Shown here: positions 6,611 to 12,180 of the stretch, in pieces | Position numbering within the stretch: the first letter of the stretch is position 1 | Layout of the letters: each line of letters starts with the position of its first letter | Source of the DNA: Fimbriimonadaceae bacterium | GTDB taxonomy: Bacteria > Armatimonadota > Fimbriimonadia > Fimbriimonadales > Fimbriimonadaceae | NCBI GenBank assembly: GCA_022402505.1 | Contig: JAKRSE010000272.1 | Coordinates: 1 to 13,273, forward strand | Length of the DNA: 13,273 nucleotides | Direction: 5' to 3' | Translations under genes and position numbers: made by a program | Notes under the pieces: generated by a model | What the model was told of the DNA's origin: nothing | The model's database searches: none | What the model saw: the letters and a program-made list of their open reading frames with translations, nothing else

Positions 6611-7326
6611 CCGGCCGAAGCGGGTGCGGCCGAGATCTCGGGCATCCCGAGGGCGGCCCGGGCCGGATTGAGCATCTCGGCGGTCCGGCTGGCCCCGCAG
6701 CGGGTGACCCCGAGGGCGCGGACCTCCAGCAGGCCTTCCAAGGTTCGGACTCCGCCGGCCGCCTTGACCTGGACGCTCTCGGGTGAGTGGGCCCGCATCA
6801 GCTTCAGGTCTTCGATCGTGGCGCCGCCGGGGGCGTATCCGGTGGAGGTCTTGACCCAGTCCACGCCGATCTCGCCGCAGATTTCGCAGAGCCTGATCTT
6901 CTGTTCGTCGTTCAGATAGGCGTTTTCGAAGATCACCTTGATCTTCTGCCCGGCGTCATGGGTGACCTCGGTGAGGGCCTTGATCTCGGCTGCAACCAGA
7001 TCCCAGGCCCCGCTCAGGACGGCGCTGATGTTGACGACCATGTCCAGCTCCTCGCCGCCGTCGGCGAGGGCCCGCTTCGCTTCGGCGAGCTTGATCTCGG
7101 TGGTGTGGCCGCCGTGCGGGAAGCCGATGGTGGTGCTGGCGCGGACGTTGCTGCCCTTCAGCCGGGCGGCGCAGTCGGCCAGGGCATAGGGCATGATGCA
7201 GACGCTGGCGCAGTCGAAGTCGAGGGCGAGTTGGATCCCCTTTTCCAGCTCGGCCCGGCTCAGGGTGGGGTTGAGCAGCGAGTGGTCGATCATCTTGGCC
7301 AGGTCGAGATAGGTGTAGTCCGGCAT
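6604..7326 (-). CDS. deoC: Deoxyribose-phosphate aldolase DeoC
   Basis: DeoC (240 aa) splits 2-deoxy-D-ribose 5-phosphate into glyceraldehyde 3-phosphate and acetaldehyde in deoxynucleoside salvage, in the cytoplasm. It is a TIM-barrel class I aldolase. The family motifs are all visible: KMIDHSLLNPTLSRAEL near the start, TTIGFPHGG at about 65-73, GGEELDMVVN with Asp95, and the Schiff-base lysine Lys159 in VDWVKTSTGYAPGGAT. The second active-site lysine is Lys188 in VQVKAAGGVRTLE. The ATG at 7326 has a TGGAG site about 10 bases upstream. It starts 21 bases after the GH26-like gene on the same strand, so the two are probably cotranscribed with GH26 first. No other deo genes are in the window. 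Its stop overlaps the converging kinase-like gene by 7 bases. Confidence 0.96.
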   Translation of the reverse strand: MPDYTYLDLAKMIDHSLLNPTLSRAELEKGIQLALDFDCASVCIMPYALADCAARLKGSNVRASTTIGFPHGGHTTEIKLAEAKRALADGGEELDMVVNISAVLSGAWDLVAAEIKALTEVTHDAGQKIKVIFENAYLNDEQKIRLCEICGEIGVDWVKTSTGYAPGGATIEDLKLMRAHSPESVQVKAAGGVRTLEGLLEVRALGVTRCGASRTAEMLNPARAALGMPEISAAPASAGY

Positions 7327-7347
7327 TGTTCCAAACTCCAGTCTAGT

Positions 7348-8241
7348 TCAGCCGCGGGCCGCTTCGCCGACGAGGTCTCGGAGCGTCAGGACGGTCGGGG
7401 AGGAATAGACATGTCGGATCCATTCCGGGGTGTTGCCCCGTTGCGGTTCCTCGATCATGTAGGCCCAGGTCATGAAGTAGAGCCAGGGCCGGGCGGGGAA
7501 GTCGGCGGGGTCGGGGAGGCGGCCCTCTTCGCCCAGGCCGAACATCTTGCCCTGCGCTCCGAACATCTCCTGAAAGTCTCGCCAGGAGGTCGGCGACTCG
7601 TAGTCGCGGACGATCAGATCGACGACGTCCTCGCCGGGGTGCCAGTTGCCGTGGTCGCGGCCGTAGCTGGTCCAGACCCAGAGCAGGTTGTTCAGGCCAT
7701 GCCGATTGGTGAACCGGTCGTACATCAGGTGGTAGAGCTCCCGACAGGCGGTCCCGCCGGATTTGCCCCACCAGAACCACCGGCCTTCGGCCTCGTGGAG
7801 CGGCCGCCAGAGGACCGGAACCCCGGCGTCTCGAAGCCGGGCGAGGGCCTCGCCGACCAGGTCGATGTCCCGGATCATGTTGTTGTAGGAGGGGCCGGTC
7901 GGGCAGGCAAGGGCATCGGCCAGGCGGAAGTTGTCGGTGTAGAAGTCTCCGTTGGCGTCCGGTGAAATCCAGTGCCACTGGAAGGTGACGATCCCCCCTC
8001 GCCGGTGCCAGGCAATCGCCTTTTCAACGTCACGGTTTCCCCGCTGCGAGGGCATGAGGCCGTTGAAGTCGTAGCCCATCAGGGCCGGTTCGAACCCGCC
8101 CGAGGTCCGCTTGATGAAGTCCAGGTATTTGTCGTCGCACTGGCCGGAGATGATCTTCTTCCCATAGGTGCGGCGGAGCAGGTTGTAGAGCCTGACCAGA
8201 TTCGGGTGGGGATTCGGGTGGATCGGTCGGGGGGAAAGCAT
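7348..8241 (-). CDS. Glycoside hydrolase family 26-type enzyme (beta-mannanase-like)
   Basis: A 297-aa TIM-barrel glycosidase. The sequence shows the GH26 pattern: KKIISGQC with the following DDKYLDFI early, VTFQWHWISP at about 85-94, and the acid/base glutamate in LWRPLHEAEGRWFWWG (Glu150). The likely nucleophile is in MFGLGEEGRLPDP (Glu238), then PWLYFMTWAYMI. GH26 enzymes mostly cleave beta-1,4-mannans, some mixed-linked glucans or xylans; the substrate here is inferred only from family. The chosen ATG at 8241 gives a protein that begins directly with the catalytic domain and has no signal peptide. Upstream in-frame sequence to 8544 is antisense to the neighbouring gene and also lacks a leader. 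No clear ribosome-binding site is seen, so the start is less certain than the family call. deoC follows 21 bases downstream. Confidence 0.85.
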   Translation of the reverse strand: MLSPRPIHPNPHPNLVRLYNLLRRTYGKKIISGQCDDKYLDFIKRTSGGFEPALMGYDFNGLMPSQRGNRDVEKAIAWHRRGGIVTFQWHWISPDANGDFYTDNFRLADALACPTGPSYNNMIRDIDLVGEALARLRDAGVPVLWRPLHEAEGRWFWWGKSGGTACRELYHLMYDRFTNRHGLNNLLWVWTSYGRDHGNWHPGEDVVDLIVRDYESPTSWRDFQEMFGAQGKMFGLGEEGRLPDPADFPARPWLYFMTWAYMIEEPQRGNTPEWIRHVYSSPTVLTLRDLVGEAARG

Positions 8242-8301
8242 CGGGAAGCCTGAGAGCAACGGTGCGCGAAGGGCCGAGTCCTCGTCCCTTTGGAAGAGAC
8301 C

Positions 8302-8571
8302 ATGGCTCGGAAGGCTGCAGAAGGAAAATCGCCCCGCCCGCCTCGGCGCCTGTCGCGGTTGAAGGTGAGGATGGATCTGGTGATCGACTGGGATCGTCCG
8401 GTGACGGAATGGGAGGCCCGGCAGACTCAGCGGCGGCTCCTGGATGCGCTGGTCCTGGAGGCGGCCGAGTTCCACCCCCGCGAGCCCTTTGCCGAATGTC
8501 GGCTTCAGTCGGCTCAGGCGGCGAGGGTGCTTCCGATCCTCCATCCGCCGGTGGCCGAGCCCGAGGATTGA
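8302..8571 (+). CDS. Hypothetical protein, 89 aa
   Basis: Not recognised. The ATG at 8302 has GGAAGAG just upstream at good spacing; an in-frame TTG at 8290 is a less likely start. The N-terminal 23 residues are very basic (many Arg, Lys and Pro). The middle, about 24-56, has alternating hydrophobics and an Arg/Glu-rich amphipathic helix (VTEWEARQTQRRLLDALVLE). The end is rich in Pro and acidic residues. There is no signal peptide or membrane segment. It diverges from the GH26-like gene (60 bases apart) and ends just before a GC-rich inverted repeat. The gene lies in a gap otherwise without coding sequence, and codon third positions look GC-rich as in the neighbours. I regard it as a probable but unproven gene. 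Confidence 0.55.
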   Translation: MARKAAEGKSPRPPRRLSRLKVRMDLVIDWDRPVTEWEARQTQRRLLDALVLEAAEFHPREPFAECRLQSAQAARVLPILHPPVAEPED

Positions 8572-8578
8572 CCCGAAT

Positions 8579-8613
8579 CTCGGGCCCCCGCCGGCGGATG
8601 ACGGGGGCCCGAG
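8579..8613. terminator. Perfect 12-bp inverted repeat between convergent genes, probable bidirectional terminator
   Basis: CTCGGGCCCCCG (8579-8590) pairs perfectly with CGGGGGCCCGAG (8602-8613) around an 11-base loop. It lies between the stop of the 89-aa gene and the stop of the convergent GHL10 gene. Neither side has a T run, so it is not a classical Rho-independent terminator, but position and strength suggest it ends or stabilises both transcripts. Confidence 0.55.
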
Positions 8614-8619
8614 GAGGGT

Positions 8620-10077
8620 TCAGTCGGTGGCCTTGATCGTGACGGCCTGGCCTTCGTTGCCCACCCGGTCCAGCAGACTGACTCGGATGTCTTCGCCCGC
8701 CTTGAGGTTGGGCACACGGACGACCTGGCCGGGCAGACCGGACCCGACGAACCTCCAGCCGCCTCGATTCACCGAGACGGTGACGAAGCGGACGTCGGGG
8801 TCATCGGTCCGGGCGATCACTCCGCCGTTGGCGACGCTGGCGGTGGGGTTCTGCGGGGCGCCGGGAGCGACGGCATCCAGCCAGGGCGAGGCCGGGACCA
8901 CCGCCTTGGTCCGATAGACGCCATCCATCAGCGGCTTGTTGATGCCGTTCCAGTCCTGCAGAAACGCCTTCATGCTGAAGTGGACGGTGCCGTTGGTCAT
9001 GCCGCCCTTCCTGCGGACCAGCTGGATCTGATCGACGATCTCCTGAGGCTTCCAGTTTCCGCCCGTGGGGTTGAGCCGGCTGGTGAACTGCCCCGGCCAC
9101 AGGTGCCGCTTCTGGGTGTTCACGGAATGCCACCAGTTCAGGAGGGTGGGGAAGGCCTGGGGGGTCTGGGTGATCGGCCAGTAGAGCTGAGGGGTGAAGT
9201 AGTCGCACCAGCCGTTCTGCAGCCACAGCTTGGCATCGGCGTAGAGCTGGGCGTACTGGTCCACTCCCGCGCGGATCCCTTTGGGCACTCCGGGGCGGTA
9301 GATGCCGAAGGGCGAAATCCCGAACTTCACCCACGGCTTCCGGCGCTTGATTCCGTCATAGACTCGGCGGACGAACCGGTTGACGTTGCGTCGGCGCCAG
9401 TCGCCTCGATTCAGGTTGGGTTCCTGCCGGCGGGCGGCCTGGAAGGAGGCTTCGTCCGGGAAGGGCACTTCCACGCCGTTCTCGGTCACCGGGTAGGGGT
9501 AGAAGTAGTCGTCGATGTGGAGGCCGTCGATGTTGTATCGCTGCACCACGTCCATGAAGACCTCGAAGCTCTGGTCCTGAACCTCTTCCTGGCCCGGGTC
9601 CATCCAGACGAAGTTGCCGTACTTGCCGACCAGATCCGGGCGGCGGTTGATGATGTGGTCTTGGGAGTAGGGTCCCTTCTGAGCCGGGTGGCCGGCGCGG
9701 TAGGGGTTGAGCCACACGTGGAGCTCGATGCCGCGCTTGTGGGCCTCGGCGATGGCGAACTCCAGGGGGTCGAAGCCGTCGGCCGGAGCCTGGCCGCTGA
9801 CTCCGGTCAGATAGTAGGACCAGGGTTCGATGGGGCTCTTATAGAGCGAATCGGCGTGGGGCCGAATCTGGAAGATGATGGCGTTCAGTCCGAGACGGTC
9901 GGCCGTCTCCATGATCGTCACCATTTCCCGCTTCATCTCGGGGGTGGTCAGTCCGGGTTTGGAAGGCCAGTCGATGTTGTCGACGGTGGCGACCCAGGCG
10001 GCGCGAAACTCCCGGGGAAGTCGGAATTCCTGTGCGGAGGCCTGGGGCAGGGCGGTCATCATGGCTGCCGATAGCAT
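8620..10077 (-). CDS. Secreted GHL10 (DUF187/YngK-type) glycoside hydrolase-like protein
   Basis: A 485-aa protein of the GHL10 family (PF02638). The sequence begins with a short leader ending ALPQASA (cleavage predicted after residue 15), so it is likely exported. The TIM-barrel domain runs from about 18 to 380: FRAAWVATVDNIDWPS, the NAIIFQIRPHADSLY strand, ELHVWLNPYRAG, NFVWMDPG and the DGLHIDDYFYPYP motif with Asp184, Asp189 and Asp190, then ISPFGIYRPG and DYFTPQLYWPI. Residues about 402-485 look like a small beta domain of fibronectin III type. A characterised relative, E. coli DigH (YddW), is a lipoprotein that cleaves stem-peptide-free peptidoglycan glycan strands, so a cell-wall role is plausible but not shown. 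The ATG at 10077 is the most upstream start in the frame and fits the promoter 7 bases before it. The gene is divergent from the DUF2993 gene. Confidence 0.9.
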   Translation of the reverse strand: MLSAAMMTALPQASAQEFRLPREFRAAWVATVDNIDWPSKPGLTTPEMKREMVTIMETADRLGLNAIIFQIRPHADSLYKSPIEPWSYYLTGVSGQAPADGFDPLEFAIAEAHKRGIELHVWLNPYRAGHPAQKGPYSQDHIINRRPDLVGKYGNFVWMDPGQEEVQDQSFEVFMDVVQRYNIDGLHIDDYFYPYPVTENGVEVPFPDEASFQAARRQEPNLNRGDWRRRNVNRFVRRVYDGIKRRKPWVKFGISPFGIYRPGVPKGIRAGVDQYAQLYADAKLWLQNGWCDYFTPQLYWPITQTPQAFPTLLNWWHSVNTQKRHLWPGQFTSRLNPTGGNWKPQEIVDQIQLVRRKGGMTNGTVHFSMKAFLQDWNGINKPLMDGVYRTKAVVPASPWLDAVAPGAPQNPTASVANGGVIARTDDPDVRFVTVSVNRGGWRFVGSGLPGQVVRVPNLKAGEDIRVSLLDRVGNEGQAVTIKATD

Positions 10078-10084
10078 GGTCGTC

Positions 10085-10114
10085 CGTATAGACTCTACCG
10101 GGAACGAAGATGAA
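10085..10114 (-). promoter_or_regulatory. Putative promoter of the GHL10 gene, predicted leaderless
   Basis: On the minus strand TATACG (10090-10085) lies 7 bases before the ATG at 10077, with a weak TTCATC (10114-10109) 18 bases further upstream. The -10 matches the consensus in four of six positions and the -35 only in three. No Shine-Dalgarno sequence can fit between the expected transcription start and the ATG. The layout (18-base spacer, 7 bases to ATG) is the same as for the padR-like gene. Confidence 0.5.
10087..10094 (+). promoter_or_regulatory. Possible -10 element for the DUF2993-guaA unit
   Basis: On the plus strand this stretch contains TATAGA and TAGACT, either of which could be a -10 for the gene starting at 10110. 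It overlaps the TATA core of the minus-strand promoter of the GHL10 gene. No good -35 is visible. The expected start would leave a leader of about 9-12 bases, with GGGA upstream of the ATG as a possible ribosome-binding site. Confidence 0.35.
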
Positions 10115-10637
10115 GCTCGGCATCCAGGGATTGAAGGCGGAGGTTTTGGGGATCGCCCTGGCCAATGGGCCCACGGTGGACCGGTTGATCCTCTCCAGCG
10201 GCAAGGCTCAGGGACAGAGCAAGCCCTTTCGTCTGGACATGGACTCGCCGGCCGAGGTGACGGCGATTCTCTCGCAGGAATCGCTGCAGGCCTACCTGGA
10301 GCACAAGCGGCCCGGCGGACTTCGCGATTTCCAGGTTTGGGTGGCGGATGATCGACTCTACGTCAAGGCCAAGCTGAAGCTGGTGGTCGAGCTTCCGGTG
10401 AAGGCGGCCTGCCGGCTGGAGATCGTGGACGGCAGGGAGATTCACGTTCGCCTGGAGGCGGTGGATGTTGCCGGGGGATCGGCCAAGAACCTGGTGGCGG
10501 GCCAGCTGGAGAAGGAGAACCCGATTCTGGACACGGCCGAGTTTCCGATGAACCTGACGCTGACCCGAATCGAGGCGGTGGATGGCGAGATTCGGGTCCA
10601 TGGTCTGGCCCTGCCCGAGGCCGCCCCAGAAGGCTAA
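10110..10637 (+). CDS. DUF2993 (LmeA-like) domain protein
   Basis: A 175-aa protein with the DUF2993 layout: an N-terminal stretch on differences in charge ('LILSSGKAQGQSKPFRLDMDSPAEV'), a helix SQESLQAYLEHKRPGGL, and alternating strands LYVKAKLKLVVELPVKAACRLEIVDG. Then come IHVRLEAVDVAGGSAKNLV, an 'LDTAEFPMNLTLTRIEAVDGEIRVHG' ending, matching the family's 'P.....lP....l..v.v.dG.l.v.g'. DUF2993 includes mycobacterial LmeA, a phospholipid-binding periplasmic protein. Here no signal peptide or lipobox is present, and an in-frame TAG at 10089-10091 rules out a longer N-terminus. The function is unknown; lipid binding at a membrane face is only suggested by the family. The gene is 15 bases before guaA and likely cotranscribed with it. 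Confidence 0.75.
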   Translation: MKLGIQGLKAEVLGIALANGPTVDRLILSSGKAQGQSKPFRLDMDSPAEVTAILSQESLQAYLEHKRPGGLRDFQVWVADDRLYVKAKLKLVVELPVKAACRLEIVDGREIHVRLEAVDVAGGSAKNLVAGQLEKENPILDTAEFPMNLTLTRIEAVDGEIRVHGLALPEAAPEG

Positions 10638-10652
10638 ACTCCCAGGCTTCTC

Positions 10653-12176
10653 ATGTCCCATCAGCTCGCCCTTGTCGTAGACTTTGGCGGTCAGTACACC
10701 CAGCTGATCGTCCGGCGGATGCGGGAGCTGGGGGTCTACTCGGAAATGGTCCCCTGGATGCAGGCGGAGGCTCGAATCCGCGAGACCCGGCCGCAGGGCG
10801 TGATCCTGAGCGGGGGGCCGAAGTCGGTTCTGGAAGAGGGAGCCCCGACGCTGGACGTGCGCGTTCTGGAGGGCATCCCGACGCTCGGCATCTGCTACGG
10901 CCAGCAGTTTCTGGCCCACTCGCTGGGCGGACGGGTCGAGAAGTCGAAAGACCGAGAGTACGGTCGTCGCGAGCTGGAGAACGTGGCTGAAGGTTCTCTG
11001 GCGGGCCGGCTGAGCCTCCCGACGGTCTGGATGAGCCACGGCGACCGAGTGGAGGCGCCTCCGCCCGGCTTCTCGGTCACGGCGACGACGCCCAGCTGTC
11101 CGGTCGCAGCGATGGAGAATGAGGCGGCCATGAAGTGGGGCGTCCAGTTTCATCCGGAAGTGAGCCACACGCCCGGAGGCCGCGGGCTCTTGGAGTCGTT
11201 TGTGGTCCGGGCCGGGTTCGCCCGCGACTGGACGACCGGGGCCTTCATCGAGGAGACGGTCGAAGCGATCCGAACCCAGGTGGGGGACGGCACGGTGCTC
11301 TGCGGCGTCAGCGGCGGGGTGGACAGCACGGTCGCGGCGGCCCTGCTGGCCCGAGCCCTGGGCGACCGGGTCACCTGCGCCTTTGTGGATCACGGCCTGA
11401 TGCGGCTGAACGAGTCCGAGCAGGTCATCGAGACGTTTCAGCGGCACATCCCGGCGAAATTCGTGCCGATTGATGCCCGGAGCCGGTTCCTGGAGGCCCT
11501 GCGCGGCGTCACCGAGCCGGAGCAGAAGCGGAAGATCATCGGCGCCGAGTTCGTGAAGTGCTTCGAAGAGCACGCGGACGAGCTGGCAGGCTGCGATTTC
11601 CTCGCGCAGGGCACGCTCTATCCGGACGTGATCGAGAGCGGCAGTCCGACGGCGGCGAAGATCAAGACCCATCACAACGTCGGCGGTCTGCCGGACTGGA
11701 TGCGGCTGCAGGTGATCGAGCCGCTCAAGTGGCTGTTCAAGGACGAGGTCCGCGAGGTGGGTCGGGCGCTGGGCCTGCCGGACGAGATGGTCGACCGAGA
11801 GCCCTTCCCGGGCCCCGGGCTGGCGGTCCGGATTCTGGGCGAGATCACCGAGGAGCGGATCCGGATCACCCAGGAGGCCGATGCGATCTTCCGGGAGGAG
11901 ATTCGGGCCCAGGGGCACAAGCCGGGGATCTGGCAGAGCTACGCCGCCCTGCTGGATGTCCGCAGCGTCGGGGTGATGGGCGACGAGCGGACCTATGAGC
12001 AGCCGATCGTCCTGCGGGCCGTCCAGAGCGAGGATGCGATGACCGCCTCGGCCTACCCCTTCCCATTCGAGTTTCTGGACCACGTCGCCCACCGGATCGT
12101 GAACGAGGTGGACGGGGTGAACCGGGTTCTGTACGACCTGACTTCCAAGCCGCCCGCCACGATCGAGTGGGAGTAG
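10653..12176 (+). CDS. guaA: GMP synthase (glutamine-hydrolysing)
   Basis: GuaA (507 aa) converts XMP to GMP with ATP and the ammonia freed from glutamine; it is a cytoplasmic purine biosynthesis enzyme. The N-terminal class I glutamine amidotransferase domain (about 1-190) shows VDFGGQYTQLI, the nucleophile Cys81 in GICYGQQF, and the His167/Glu169 pair in VQFHPEVSHTPGG. The ATP-pyrophosphatase domain carries the P-loop SGGVDST at 220-226, then FVDHGLMRLNE. The C-terminal dimerisation domain carries REPFPGPGLAVRILGEIT and ends KPPATIEWE, the usual GuaA terminus. Length is slightly below the usual 510-525 but nothing is missing. The ribosome-binding site is modest (AGG, about 9 bases before ATG). 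The stop is 4 bases from the stop of trpE on the other strand. Confidence 0.98.
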   Translation: MSHQLALVVDFGGQYTQLIVRRMRELGVYSEMVPWMQAEARIRETRPQGVILSGGPKSVLEEGAPTLDVRVLEGIPTLGICYGQQFLAHSLGGRVEKSKDREYGRRELENVAEGSLAGRLSLPTVWMSHGDRVEAPPPGFSVTATTPSCPVAAMENEAAMKWGVQFHPEVSHTPGGRGLLESFVVRAGFARDWTTGAFIEETVEAIRTQVGDGTVLCGVSGGVDSTVAAALLARALGDRVTCAFVDHGLMRLNESEQVIETFQRHIPAKFVPIDARSRFLEALRGVTEPEQKRKIIGAEFVKCFEEHADELAGCDFLAQGTLYPDVIESGSPTAAKIKTHHNVGGLPDWMRLQVIEPLKWLFKDEVREVGRALGLPDEMVDREPFPGPGLAVRILGEITEERIRITQEADAIFREEIRAQGHKPGIWQSYAALLDVRSVGVMGDERTYEQPIVLRAVQSEDAMTASAYPFPFEFLDHVAHRIVNEVDGVNRVLYDLTSKPPATIEWE

Positions 12177-12180
12177 GGCG

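Noticed and set aside
6787..7965. A 392-codon plus-strand open frame across deoC and the GH26-like gene
   Set aside because: It spans two well supported minus-strand genes and the gap between them, and its Gly/Val/Asp-rich product shows no family motif.
8335..8544. Similar 'PRRLSRLK' peptides from the plus-strand 89-aa frame and the minus-strand frame opposite it
   Set aside because: They come from a short imperfect inverted similarity in Arg-rich, GC-rich sequence and are probably chance.
8980..10074. A 364-codon plus-strand frame opposite the GHL10 gene
   Set aside because: Antisense shadow of a conserved glycosidase gene; no ribosome-binding site or motif support.
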